64,000 nucleotides of DNA from Rhodobacter huangdaonensis. Its GTDB lineage: Bacteria > Pseudomonadota > Alphaproteobacteria > Rhodobacterales > Rhodobacteraceae. The translations under genes were made by a program, and so were the position numbers. The DNA lies in NCBI RefSeq assembly GCF_004022465.1, contig NZ_SAVA01000008.1, positions 1 through 64,000 of the forward strand. Reading direction: 5' to 3'. A model generated the notes under the pieces. That model ran no database searches and was not told where the DNA came from. It was given only the letters and a program-made list of their open reading frames with translations. Below, piece after piece: positions 25,719 through 34,954 of this stretch (its first letter is position 1; each line of letters starts with the position of its first letter).

Positions 25719-28700
25719 ATGGCCGATCCCCGATTCATCCACCTGCGTGTGCACACCGAATATTCGCTGCTCGAGGGCGCGATGCCGGTGAAGAAGCTGA
25801 TCAAGATGTGCGACGCGGCGAATATCCCCGCCGTCGCCGTCACCGACACCAATGTCATGTTCTCGGCGCTCGAGTTCTGCACCACCGCGAAGGAATACGG
25901 GCTGCAGCCGATCATGGGCTGTCAGACCGCGGTCACCTTCGAGGAGAGCCGGCCGGGCGAGAAGCCGAAGATGCCCGCCCCGGTCGTGCTGCTGGCGCAG
26001 ACCGAGGCCGGCTACATGAACCTGATGAAGCTCTCGACCTGTCTATACATCGACAAGAACGGGATGCTGCCGCAGGTCTCGCTCGAGGATCTGCAGGCCC
26101 ATTCCGAGGGGCTCATCTGCCTCACCGGCGGCGCCGAGGGGCCGGTGGGCCGGCTCATTCAGTCGGGCCAGCTGCCGAAGGCGCGCGATTTTCTCGAGCA
26201 GCTCGCCGCGATCTATCCCGACCGGCTCTATGTCGAGCTGCAGCGCCATCCGGGCGAGGGCGGGCGGCTGATGGAGGGCGAGCGCGCGACCGAGCGGCCC
26301 TTCCTCGAGCTGGCCTATGAGATGGGGCTGCCGATCGTCGCGACGAACGAGGTGTTCTTTCCGAAGACCGCGATGTTCGAGGCGCATGACGCGATGCTGT
26401 GCATCGCCGAGGGCAGCTATGTCGACCAGATCGAGCCGCGCCGGCGCCTGACGCCGCAGCATTACTTCAAGTCCGAGGCGGAGATGGTCGCGCTGTTTGC
26501 CGACCTGCCGGAGGCGGTGGAGAACACCGTCGAGATCGCCAAGCGCTGTGCCTTCGCCGTCTACAAGCGCCCGCCGCTCCTGCCGAAATTTGCCGACAAC
26601 GAGGTCGAGGAGCTGCGCCGCCAGGCCTGGGAAGGGCTGAAGAACCGGCTTGCGGTGATCCCGCATGCCTGCCCGGTCGAGGAATACGAGGCACGGCTGA
26701 AATTCGAGCTGGGCATCATCGAGCAGATGGGCTTCCCGGGCTACTTCCTGATCGTGGCCGACTTCATCAAATGGGGCAAGGCGCATGACATCCCGGTGGG
26801 GCCGGGGCGCGGCTCGGGCGCGGGCTCGCTCGTCGCCTATGCGCTCACCATCACCGACCTCGACCCGATGCGCTATGCGCTGCTGTTCGAACGCTTCCTG
26901 AACCCGGAACGCGTCTCGATGCCCGACTTCGACGTCGACTTCTGCATGGACCGGCGCGAAGAGGTGATCAAATACGTGCAGCAGAAATACGGGCGCAACA
27001 AGGTGGGCCAGATCGCCGCCTTCGGGGCGCTGCTGTCGAAGGCCGCGGTGCGCGACGTCGGCCGCGTGCTGCAGATGTCCTATGGTCAGGTCGACAAGCT
27101 GTCGAAGATGATCCCGGTCGAGGGGGTGAAGCCGGTTTCGATCGAGAAGGCCCTCGCCGACGAGCCGCGTTTGCGCGAGGCCGCGAAGGAGGAGGTCGTC
27201 GGCCGCCTTCTGAACTATGCCCAGCAGATCGAGGGGCTGTTGCGCAACGCCTCGACCCATGCCGCGGGCGTGGTGATCGGCGACCGGCCGCTCGACGAGC
27301 TGGTGCCGCTTTACCAGGATCCGCGCTCGGACATGCCGGCCAGCCAGTTCAACATGAAATGGGTGGAAAAGGCCGGTCTGGTGAAGTTCGACTTCCTCGG
27401 GCTGAAGACGCTGACGGTGATCCAGAACGCGGTGAACCTGATCCGCAAGTCGGGCCGGCCGCTGCATGTCGATGCCGCGGGCAACACGCTTTACGAGCCC
27501 GCCGAGGGCGCCGAGAACCAGATCAACGCGATCCCGATCGACGACGCGAAGACCTACGAGCTTTACGCCCGCGCCCATACCGTCGCCGTGTTCCAGGTGG
27601 AATCGACGGGGATGATGGACGCGCTCAGGCGCATGAAGCCCACCTGCATCGAGGATATCGTCGCGCTCGTGGCGCTCTATCGCCCGGGCCCGATGGAGAA
27701 CATCCCGGTCTATTGCGAGGTGAAGCACGGGCTGCGGCCGCTCGAATCGCTGCATCCGACGATCGACCCGATCCTGAAGGAAACGCAGGGCATCATCGTC
27801 TATCAGGAACAGGTGATGCAGATCGCCCAGGTGATGGGGGGCTACAGCCTCGGCGGCGCCGACCTGCTGCGCCGCGCCATGGGCAAGAAGATCGCCGAGG
27901 AGATGGCGAAGGAACGCCCGAAGTTCATCGAGGGCGCGAAGAAGACCCACAACATCGACGCGAAGAAGGCCGGCGAGGTCTTCGACCTGCTCGAGAAATT
28001 CGCGAACTACGGCTTCAACAAGTCGCACGCCGCGGCCTATGCGCTGGTGTCCTACCAGACCGCCTGGCTGAAGGCGAACCACCCGGTCGAGTTCATGGCC
28101 GGCGTGATGAACTGCGATATCCATCTGACCGACAAGCTCTCGACCTATATGGGCGAGGTGCGGCGCGCCCTTGGCATCACCGTGGTGCCGCCCTGCGTGA
28201 ACCGCTCGCTCGCCACCTTCGACGTGGTGAACCAGCAGCTCGTCTATGCGCTCGGCGCGCTGAAGAACGTCGGGGTCGAGGCGATGAAGCTGATCGTCGA
28301 GGCGCGCGACGATATGCCGTTCCGCGACCTGTTCGACTTCGCCCGGCGCTGCGACATGAAGCGCATCGGCAAGCGGCCCTTGGAAATGCTGGCGCGCGCG
28401 GGTGCCTTCGACCAGCTCGACCCGAACCGGCGGCGGGTGTTCGAAAGCCTCGAGGGGCTGATGGCCTGGTCCGCCGCGGTGGCCGAGGCCAAGGCCTCGG
28501 CGCAGGTGTCGCTCTTTGGCGATGCGGGCGACGACCTGCCGCCGCCGCGGATCGCCGATGTCGACGACTGGCTGCCGTCCGAGCGGCTGGCAGAGGAACA
28601 CAAGGCCATCGGCTTTTACCTCTCGGGTCACCCGCTTGACGACTATCTGCCTGCGTTGAAACGCAAAAACGTGATGACCCTGGCCGAGATCGCGGCCAAG

Positions 28701-29219
28701 GCGCAAGGCGGGCCGTTCATCGGCAAGATCGCCGGTCAGGTCGCCGTGCGGCAGGAGCGCAAGTCCGCGAAGGGCAACCGCTTCGCCTTCGTCTCGATGT
28801 CGGACCCGACCGGGCCCTTCGAGGTGACGGTGTTTTCCGATACGCTCGAGGCCACGCGGCAATACCTCGAACCCGGGCAGGCGGTGGTGCTGACGGTCAA
28901 GGTCGATGTCGAGGGCGAGACGGTGAAGATGCTCGCGCAGGGCGCGCAGCCGATCGACCAGGTCACTGCCGATGCCGGCAGTCTGGGGCTGATGATCCAT
29001 GTCGAGACACCCGAGGCGGTGGGCTCGATTGCCGCGCTGCTCGAGCGGATCGGCGGCGAGGGCAAGGTGCGCTCGCGCGGGCCGGTGCATTTCACCGTCT
29101 ATGACAGCGAGCGCAATTGTCGCTATCAGCTCTGCGCCGGCAAGGAATTTCCGGTGAACCCGAAGGTGAAGGGCGCGATCCGCTCGTTGCGGGGTGTTGC
29201 CCTCGTCGAGGAGGTCTGA
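25719..29219 (+). CDS. dnaE: DNA polymerase III alpha subunit
   Basis: 1166 residues, the usual size for DnaE1. The N-terminal PHP domain starts FIHLRVHTEYSLLEGAMPV. The polymerase palm carries the catalytic aspartates 403 and 405 in MPDFDVDFCMDRREEV, with GPGRGSGAGSLVAY just before. Later parts are the finger region (GYSLGGADLLRRAMGKK), the tandem helix-hairpin-helix region, and an OB-fold at about 990-1060. The replicative polymerase acts at the fork in the holoenzyme. The leader 25499-25718 is shared with xdhA, transcribed the other way; it has an AT-rich patch (25633-25660) but no promoter I can place with confidence. Confidence 0.97.
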   Translation: MADPRFIHLRVHTEYSLLEGAMPVKKLIKMCDAANIPAVAVTDTNVMFSALEFCTTAKEYGLQPIMGCQTAVTFEESRPGEKPKMPAPVVLLAQTEAGYMNLMKLSTCLYIDKNGMLPQVSLEDLQAHSEGLICLTGGAEGPVGRLIQSGQLPKARDFLEQLAAIYPDRLYVELQRHPGEGGRLMEGERATERPFLELAYEMGLPIVATNEVFFPKTAMFEAHDAMLCIAEGSYVDQIEPRRRLTPQHYFKSEAEMVALFADLPEAVENTVEIAKRCAFAVYKRPPLLPKFADNEVEELRRQAWEGLKNRLAVIPHACPVEEYEARLKFELGIIEQMGFPGYFLIVADFIKWGKAHDIPVGPGRGSGAGSLVAYALTITDLDPMRYALLFERFLNPERVSMPDFDVDFCMDRREEVIKYVQQKYGRNKVGQIAAFGALLSKAAVRDVGRVLQMSYGQVDKLSKMIPVEGVKPVSIEKALADEPRLREAAKEEVVGRLLNYAQQIEGLLRNASTHAAGVVIGDRPLDELVPLYQDPRSDMPASQFNMKWVEKAGLVKFDFLGLKTLTVIQNAVNLIRKSGRPLHVDAAGNTLYEPAEGAENQINAIPIDDAKTYELYARAHTVAVFQVESTGMMDALRRMKPTCIEDIVALVALYRPGPMENIPVYCEVKHGLRPLESLHPTIDPILKETQGIIVYQEQVMQIAQVMGGYSLGGADLLRRAMGKKIAEEMAKERPKFIEGAKKTHNIDAKKAGEVFDLLEKFANYGFNKSHAAAYALVSYQTAWLKANHPVEFMAGVMNCDIHLTDKLSTYMGEVRRALGITVVPPCVNRSLATFDVVNQQLVYALGALKNVGVEAMKLIVEARDDMPFRDLFDFARRCDMKRIGKRPLEMLARAGAFDQLDPNRRRVFESLEGLMAWSAAVAEAKASAQVSLFGDAGDDLPPPRIADVDDWLPSERLAEEHKAIGFYLSGHPLDDYLPALKRKNVMTLAEIAAKAQGGPFIGKIAGQVAVRQERKSAKGNRFAFVSMSDPTGPFEVTVFSDTLEATRQYLEPGQAVVLTVKVDVEGETVKMLAQGAQPIDQVTADAGSLGLMIHVETPEAVGSIAALLERIGGEGKVRSRGPVHFTVYDSERNCRYQLCAGKEFPVNPKVKGAIRSLRGVALVEEV

Positions 29220-29238
29220 GCCGCGTCTCGCGGCTCAG
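29216..29238. terminator. Perfect hairpin holding the stop codons of dnaE and slyX
   Basis: CTGAGCCGCG (29216-29225) pairs perfectly with CGCGGCTCAG (29229-29238) around the loop TCT. The dnaE stop (29217-29219) and the slyX stop (29235-29237) lie in opposite arms. No T run follows, so it may act with Rho or protect both 3' ends. Confidence 0.55.
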
Positions 29239-29441
29239 TAATGCGGCGGCTTCTGGTCGGCGAGCGGGATCTGCCCGCCGTCCGAAAATTCGCGCTCGGC
29301 CTCGCGCTCCATCAGCAGCCCGACGCCGCGCGCCAGACGCGCAATCTCGCGCTCCTGCCGGGCGACGACGTCGCTCAGCTCTTCCACCGTCTTCACGAGG
29401 AACGCCATCTGTTCCTCGAGCCGCTCGATCCGGTCCGTCAT
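29235..29441 (-). CDS. slyX: SlyX family protein
   Basis: 68 residues from the ATG at 29441 (MTDRIERLEEQMAFLVKTVE). The first 45 residues are a heptad-patterned coiled coil; the protein ends in ADQKPPHY, the characteristic PPHY tail of SlyX. The molecular role of this family is unknown. It converges on dnaE and is divergent from hisS with 73 bases between them. Confidence 0.85.
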   Translation of the reverse strand: MTDRIERLEEQMAFLVKTVEELSDVVARQEREIARLARGVGLLMEREAEREFSDGGQIPLADQKPPHY

Positions 29442-29514
29442 TTTCCCTCCGGCGCTTGCCGCGCGGCAGCCCATCCGCTACACCCTCGCCCGAGAAACGA
29501 TCGGGTGCAAGGCC

Positions 29515-31008
29515 ATGTCCAGCGAGAAGAAACCGCGCCGTCCGCGCGCGGAAACGCCGAAGGGGTTTCGCGACTATTTCGGCTCGGAAGTGACCGAGCG
29601 GACCGAAATGCTCGCCACCATCGCGGACGTCTATCGCGCCCATGGCTTCGATCCGCTCGAAACCTCGGCGGTGGAGACGGTCGAGGCCCTGGGCAAGTTC
29701 CTGCCCGATGTCGACCGGCCGAACGAAGGCGTTTTCGCCTGGCAGGACGAGGGCGGCGACTGGCTGGCGCTGCGCTATGACATGACCGCGCCGCTTGCGC
29801 GCGTCGCGGCGCAGTTCCGCAATGACCTGCCCAGCCCTTACCGGCGCTATACGATGGGCCCGGTCTGGCGCAACGAGAAGCCCGGCCCCGGCCGCTTCCG
29901 CCAGTTCTATCAATGCGACGCCGACACCGTGGGCGCACCCTCGGTCGCGGCCGATGCCGAGATCTGCGGCATGCTGGCCGATGCGCTGGAAGCCGTCGGC
30001 ATTCCGCGCGGCGACTATGTGGTGCGGGTGAACAACCGCAAGGTGCTGAACGGGGTGATGGAGGTCGCGGGCGTGCTCGACCCGACCGACCCCGAGAAAT
30101 TCGCGGCCGAGCGCGGCATCGTGCTGCGCGCGATCGACAAGTTCGACAAGTTCGGCGAGACGGGCGTGCGCGCGCTGATCGGCAAGGGGCGGCTTGACGA
30201 GTCGGGCGACTTCACCAAGGGCGCCGGGCTGACCGACGCACAGGCCGATGTGGTGATGGGCTTCATGGAGGCGAAGCGCGACACCGGCGCCGCCACCGTC
30301 GCGCGGCTACGCGAGCTGGTCGCGGGCTCGGCCCTTGGTGCCGAGGGGGTGGACGAGCTTGAACTCATCGCCGCGCTCCTCGACGGGCAGGGCTATGGCC
30401 CGGACCGCATCGTCATCGACCCCTCGGTGGTGCGCGGGCTTGGCTATTATACCGGCCCGGTCTTCGAGGCCGAACTGACCTTCGAGATCCTCGACGAGAA
30501 GGGGCGCAAGCGCTCCTTCGGCTCGGTCGCGGGCGGCGGGCGCTATGACGACCTCGTCAAGCGCTTCACCGGCCAGACCGTGCCGGCGACCGGCGTCTCG
30601 ATCGGCGTCGACCGGCTGCTGGCCGCGCTGCGCGCCAAGGGGCGGATCGGTGGCACGGCACAGGGCCCCGTCGTCGTGACGGTGATGGACCGCGACCGGA
30701 TGGGCGACTATCTCGCCATGGCGTCGGAGCTGCGCCGTGCCGGGCTGCGCGCCGAGGTCTATCTGGGCAATCCGAAGAACTTCGGCAATCAGCTCAAATA
30801 TGCCGACAAGCGCGAAAGCCCGGTCGCGATCATCCAGGGCACCGACGAGGCCGCCCGAGGCGTCGTGCAGATCAAGGACCTGGTGCTGGGCGCGAAGATC
30901 GCCGCCTCGGCCAGCCTTGAGGAGTGGAAGAACCAGCCCGCGCAGGTCGAGGTGCCGCGCGAGGAGATGGTGGCCACGGTGAAACGCATGCTGGGGTTGG
31001 GCCTGTGA
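29515..31008 (+). CDS. hisS: Histidyl-tRNA synthetase
   Basis: 497 residues, a class II synthetase that charges tRNA-His. Motif 1 surrounds PKGFRDYFGSEV, motif 2 includes YRRYTMGPVWRNEKPGPGR and FRQFYQCDADTVG, the histidine-binding stretch is VVRGLGYYTGPVFEAEL, and motif 3 contains GGGRYDDLVKRF...GVSIGVDRLL. A C-terminal anticodon-binding domain follows. The organism's tRNA-His (59819-59895) lacks the usual extra G, which in Alphaproteobacteria goes with a divergent HisRS; this one is likely of that type. hisZ, a paralogue, starts in its stop codon. Confidence 0.95.
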   Translation: MSSEKKPRRPRAETPKGFRDYFGSEVTERTEMLATIADVYRAHGFDPLETSAVETVEALGKFLPDVDRPNEGVFAWQDEGGDWLALRYDMTAPLARVAAQFRNDLPSPYRRYTMGPVWRNEKPGPGRFRQFYQCDADTVGAPSVAADAEICGMLADALEAVGIPRGDYVVRVNNRKVLNGVMEVAGVLDPTDPEKFAAERGIVLRAIDKFDKFGETGVRALIGKGRLDESGDFTKGAGLTDAQADVVMGFMEAKRDTGAATVARLRELVAGSALGAEGVDELELIAALLDGQGYGPDRIVIDPSVVRGLGYYTGPVFEAELTFEILDEKGRKRSFGSVAGGGRYDDLVKRFTGQTVPATGVSIGVDRLLAALRAKGRIGGTAQGPVVVTVMDRDRMGDYLAMASELRRAGLRAEVYLGNPKNFGNQLKYADKRESPVAIIQGTDEAARGVVQIKDLVLGAKIAASASLEEWKNQPAQVEVPREEMVATVKRMLGLGL

Positions 31009-32081
31009 TGGCGTCGAAACCCCGTTCCCGCGAGATCGGCGAGCGCCTTCTGGGCGCCTTCCTGCGGGCCGGCGCCGCCGAGGTCACGCCCGACATCCTG
31101 CAGCCGGCCGAGACCCTGCTTGATCTTTACGGCGAGGATATCCGCGCCCGGGCCTATGTCACCTCGGACCCGCTGCGCGGCGAGATGATGCTGCGTCCCG
31201 ACTTCACCGTGCCGGTGGTCGAGGCGCATATGGCGGGCGGCGCCGAGCCGGCGCGCTATTGCTACATGGGCGAGGTCTTCCGCCGGCAGGATCACCGCGG
31301 CGCGGCGCGGGCGAACGAATATCTGCAGGCGGGCTACGAGGTCTTCGACCGCGAGGACCCCGAGGCCGCCGATGCCGAGGTCTTCGCGCTCTTCGCCCGG
31401 CTGCTGGCACATCTGCGGCTGACCAGCACGATCGGCGACATCGGCATCCTGCGCGCCGCGGTCGAGGGCATCGAGACCATCGCGCCGCGCAAGGCGGCGC
31501 TTGCCCGCCACATCTGGCGGCCGCGCCGCTTCCACAGCCTGTTGCAGCGCTATGCCGGGCTCACCCCGGTGCCGGGCGGGCGGGCGTCGCTGCTTGCCGC
31601 CGGGGCGCCCGAGGGGGCGCCCTGGATCGGGCTGCGCAGCCCCGAGGAGATGGCAGCCCGCATCGCCGTGCTGCGCGCCGATGCCGCCGCCGCGCCGATC
31701 CCCGCCGAGATCGTCGCGCAGCTCGACGCGCTTTTCGCGCTGAGCTGTCCGGCCGAGGAGGCGCCGGCGCGTCTGTCGGCCCTTGGCCTCGCCTCGCTGC
31801 CGCCGGCAATTGCCCGGCTCGAGCGGCGCCTTGCCGCAATGGCCGCGCGCGGCATCGACACCTCGGCGCTGCGCTTCGAGGCAAGCCATGGCCGCGCCAC
31901 GATGGAATATTACGACGGCTTCGTCTTCACCTTCACCGCCGCAGACCCGGCGCTGCCGCCGGTGGCCTCGGGCGGGCGCTATGACGCGCTGACCCGGTTC
32001 CTCGGGCAGGGGCGCGAGATTCCGGCCGTGGGCGGGGTGATCCGCCCGGGGCTGGTGGCCGATCTGGAGGCGCAGGCATGA
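31008..32081 (+). CDS. hisZ: ATP phosphoribosyltransferase regulatory subunit
   Basis: 357 residues. HisZ is a HisRS-like protein without tRNA-charging activity that forms a complex with the short form of HisG and makes it sensitive to histidine. The class II fold is visible in MMLRPDFTVPVVEAHMAG, RYCYMGEVFRRQ and the C-terminal VASGGRYDALTRFLG. The ATG at 31008 shares one base with the hisS stop (TGATG) and its own stop overlaps hisG by four bases. It lacks the anticodon-binding domain. Confidence 0.93.
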   Translation: MASKPRSREIGERLLGAFLRAGAAEVTPDILQPAETLLDLYGEDIRARAYVTSDPLRGEMMLRPDFTVPVVEAHMAGGAEPARYCYMGEVFRRQDHRGAARANEYLQAGYEVFDREDPEAADAEVFALFARLLAHLRLTSTIGDIGILRAAVEGIETIAPRKAALARHIWRPRRFHSLLQRYAGLTPVPGGRASLLAAGAPEGAPWIGLRSPEEMAARIAVLRADAAAAPIPAEIVAQLDALFALSCPAEEAPARLSALGLASLPPAIARLERRLAAMAARGIDTSALRFEASHGRATMEYYDGFVFTFTAADPALPPVASGGRYDALTRFLGQGREIPAVGGVIRPGLVADLEAQA

Positions 32082-32779
32082 GCGCGATCAAGCTGGGCGT
32101 GCCCTCGAAGGGGCGGCTGATGGAGAAGACCTTCGACTGGTTCGCTGCGCGCGGCATCCGGCTGCGCCGCACCGGGTCGGAGCGCGAATATGCGGGCGCG
32201 GTCGAGGGCGCCGAGAAGGTCGAACTGGTGCTGCTCTCGGCGGGCGAGATTCCGCGCGAGCTGGCAGCCGGGCGCATCCATCTGGGTGTCACCGGCTCGG
32301 ACCTCGTGCGCGACAAGCTCGCCGACTGGCAGACGCTGGTCGAGGAGCTGGCGCCGATGGGCTTTGGCCATGCCGATCTGATCATCGCGGTGCCGGCGTG
32401 CTGGGCCGATGTCGACACGCTCGAGGACCTCGACGCCGCCGCGCATGCCTTCCGCGCAGCGCATGGCCACCGGCTGCGGATCGCGACGAAATATCACCGT
32501 CTGGTGCGCGAGTTCCTGACCCGCGAGGGGATTGCCGACTGGCAGCTGGTCGACAGCCAGGGCGCGACCGAGGGCACGGTGAAGAACCTGACCGCCGAGG
32601 CGATCGCCGACATCACCTCTTCGGGCGAGACGCTGCGGGCGAACCACCTGAAGATTCTCTCGGACGGGCTCATCCACAGCTCGCAGGCGACGCTTTTCGC
32701 CTCGCGCATGGCCGATTGGGCGGGGCTCGAGGCCTCGCGCGCGGCGCTGATGGCACAGCTCGGGCTTGTCTCGCGTTAA
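32078..32779 (+). CDS. hisG: ATP phosphoribosyltransferase, short form
   Basis: 233 residues, the short HisG without the C-terminal regulatory domain, so it needs HisZ. It condenses ATP with PRPP in the first step of histidine synthesis. Seen are LGVPSKGRLMEKTFDWF at the start, ELAAGRIHLGVTGSDLVRD, RIATKYHRLVREFL and the phosphate-binding SQGATEGTVKNLTAE. The operon hisS-hisZ-hisG ties charging, sensing and synthesis of histidine together. The next 160 bases (32780-32938) hold no gene. Confidence 0.95.
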   Translation: MSAIKLGVPSKGRLMEKTFDWFAARGIRLRRTGSEREYAGAVEGAEKVELVLLSAGEIPRELAAGRIHLGVTGSDLVRDKLADWQTLVEELAPMGFGHADLIIAVPACWADVDTLEDLDAAAHAFRAAHGHRLRIATKYHRLVREFLTREGIADWQLVDSQGATEGTVKNLTAEAIADITSSGETLRANHLKILSDGLIHSSQATLFASRMADWAGLEASRAALMAQLGLVSR

Positions 32780-32938
32780 GCGATGCAGACTGGAATGCCG
32801 ACGCGGCCGGGCATCGTCTCGGCCGTTTTCGTCCGGGCAGTGCACCGGATGCGTTGGCCCCGGGGCGCAGGCGACGGGGCAGGCGCGACAGCGGCACAAC
32901 CGGCGGGAGGTTCCAAATTTGTTTTTGGGGGGATGTGG

Positions 32939-33013
32939 TGGCAGCCCGTAGGGGAGTCGAACCCCTCTTTTCAGGTTGAAAACCTGACGTCCTAACCGAT
33001 AGACGAACGGGCC
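32939..33013 (-). tRNA. tRNA-Glu (anticodon UUC)
   Basis: 75 bases including an encoded CCA. On the minus strand the acceptor arms GGCCCGT and ACGGGCT pair (with G1-U72), the anticodon stem is TCAGG/CCTGA with loop TTTTCAA, giving anticodon TTC, and the T arm reads GGGGTTCGACTCCCC. Confidence 0.97.
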
Positions 33014-33054
33014 ACCGTTTCCGCTTCAGCGCGTTGCTGCGCGGCGTGGAGCGG

Positions 33055-33083
33055 TGTTTAGGCGAGCTTCGCGTGACTCGCAA
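33055..33083 (-). promoter_or_regulatory. Likely promoter of tRNA-Glu
   Basis: On the minus strand TTGCGA (33078-33083) and TAAACA (33055-33060) are spaced by exactly 17 bases. The start would fall about 35 bases ahead of the mature tRNA. The tRNA-His promoter in this window has the same style (TTGCAA-N17-TAAATC). Confidence 0.5.
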
Positions 33084-33168
33084 GAGGGTTTTTTCAGTTT
33101 CTCGCAACTTTCTTCACGCCCGCGCGATCGGGCCGAAAAACGCCTTTCCTCAAGAGGTTGGCCCAAGC

Positions 33169-34911
33169 TCAGGCGCGTGCGGCATCGTCGAGGCGCAGCT
33201 GCACCTTGCGCCGGCCGCCCCAGGTGTTGATCTCGAGCTTGCCCGCCAGGTGAAAGCGCCCCGCGCCGCCTGCGCTCAGCGCCGGGCCAAGCGGGCCGTC
33301 GAAGGCGCCAAAGGCCACGGCCTCGATCCGCGAGCCCAGCCCGTCGCCGAGCGAGAAGCGCAGATGGCTTTCGCCGATCCGGCGCGGGCCGGTCACCTCC
33401 ATGTCGGGAAAGGCGAAGCGCGGGGCAGGGGCGCCCTGGCCGAAGGGGCCGGCGCGCTCGAGGTCCTCGATCAGCTGCACGGTGGCGGCGCCGGGCATCA
33501 ACAACCCGTCGAGGCGCAGATCGCGCGGCCCGCCCGCACCCGCACCCTGCCGCGCGAGCAGCTCGCTCAGCCGCGCCATGGCGGGTTCCAGCGCCTCGGC
33601 CGCGACGGTGAGCCCTGCCGCCATCCGGTGCCCGCCGCCCTTCAGCAGCAGCCCCTCGGCCGCGACGCGCTGCACCGAGGCGCCGAGATCGACGCCCGCC
33701 ACCGAGCGCGCCGAGCCCTTGCCGATGCCGTTCTCCAGCCCGATCACCACCGCGGGACGGTTCGTCGCCTCCTTCAGCCGGGCCGCGACGATGCCCACCA
33801 CGCCCGGGTGCCAGCCTTCGCCCGCCGCCCAGACGAGCGGCGCGTCGAGACCGCGTTCCTCGGCCTGCGCAAGGGCCGCGTCGCGGACCCGGTTCTCGAT
33901 CTCGCGCCGTTCGGCGTTCAGCTGGTCGAGCCGGGCGGCGAGCGCCTCGGCCTCGGCCCGGTCGGCGGTGGCCAGAAGCCGCGCGCCAAGGTCCGAGGCG
34001 CCGATCCGCCCGCCCGCATTCACCCGCGGGCCAAGGACGAAGCCGAGATGGTAGGCCGAGGGCGCCTGGTCGAGCCGCGCGACGTCGGAGAGTGCGACGA
34101 GCCCCGGCCGCTCGCGCCGCGCCATCACCTTCAGCCCCTGCCGCACCAGCGCCCGGTTCACCCCGATCAGCGGCGCGACATCGGCGACGGTCGCCAGCGC
34201 CACGAGGTCGAGAAGCCCCATCAGGTCGGGGCCCTTCACGCCCTTCTCGCGCAGCTGCCGGTTCGCCTCTACCAGCATCAGGAAGACCACCGAGGCGGCG
34301 CAGAGATGGCCGAGCGATCCATCCTCGTCGAGCCGGTTCGGGTTCACCACGGCGAGCGCCTCGGGCAGGGTCTCGGCGCCGAGGTGGTGGTCGAGGATCA
34401 CCACATCGGCGGGCCTCGCCGCGGCGACCGGCTCGTGGCTGAGCGTGCCACAGTCGACGCAGACGATCAGCGGGTGGTCCTTGGCAAGCGCCTGCATCGC
34501 CGGCACGTTCGGGCCATAGCCCTCGTCGATGCGGTCGGGGATATAGAGCGTCGCCTCGCGGCCGAGCGCGCGCAGCCAGGTCAGCAGAAGCGCCGCCGAG
34601 GACCCGCCATCGACGTCGTAATCGGCGAAAACGGCGATGCGTTCGCGCCCGTCGAGCGCGCGCAGGAAGCGGGCCGCGGCCTTTTCCATGTCGCGCAGGC
34701 TGCGCGGGTCGGGCAGCAGCTCGCGCAGGGTGGGTTCGAGGAAGCCCGCGGCCTCCTCTGGCGCGACGCCACGGGCGACGAGCACGCGGGCAAGCGGCAG
34801 CGGCAGGCGCGTCTCGCGCGCCATCGCCTCGGCAAGGCGGTCGGCCTCGTCCGTGGGGCCGATCCAGCGCCGCCCGGTCAGCGACGCTTCGACATCGAGG
34901 AATGCACTCAT
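33169..34911 (-). CDS. recJ: Single-stranded-DNA-specific exonuclease RecJ
   Basis: 580 residues. RecJ degrades single-stranded DNA 5' to 3' in recombination and mismatch or base excision repair. The DHH phosphoesterase motifs are present: VFADYDVDG (about 94-102), CVDCGTLSHE, and ILDHHLGAE with DHH at about 174-176. The DHHA1 domain carries GGGHRMAAGLTV, and an OB-fold makes the C terminus. The GTL in motif III is normal for proteobacterial RecJ. No partner gene is next to it. Confidence 0.95.
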   Translation of the reverse strand: MSAFLDVEASLTGRRWIGPTDEADRLAEAMARETRLPLPLARVLVARGVAPEEAAGFLEPTLRELLPDPRSLRDMEKAAARFLRALDGRERIAVFADYDVDGGSSAALLLTWLRALGREATLYIPDRIDEGYGPNVPAMQALAKDHPLIVCVDCGTLSHEPVAAARPADVVILDHHLGAETLPEALAVVNPNRLDEDGSLGHLCAASVVFLMLVEANRQLREKGVKGPDLMGLLDLVALATVADVAPLIGVNRALVRQGLKVMARRERPGLVALSDVARLDQAPSAYHLGFVLGPRVNAGGRIGASDLGARLLATADRAEAEALAARLDQLNAERREIENRVRDAALAQAEERGLDAPLVWAAGEGWHPGVVGIVAARLKEATNRPAVVIGLENGIGKGSARSVAGVDLGASVQRVAAEGLLLKGGGHRMAAGLTVAAEALEPAMARLSELLARQGAGAGGPRDLRLDGLLMPGAATVQLIEDLERAGPFGQGAPAPRFAFPDMEVTGPRRIGESHLRFSLGDGLGSRIEAVAFGAFDGPLGPALSAGGAGRFHLAGKLEINTWGGRRKVQLRLDDAARA

Positions 34912-34954
34912 GCCCTTGCCATAACCGATCGGCGCGCGGCCTGCCAGCGCTGGC

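Noticed and set aside
26043..29090. 1015-codon open frame on the minus strand
   Set aside because: Antisense to dnaE; long open shadows are expected in such GC-rich coding DNA, and the translation has no family pattern.
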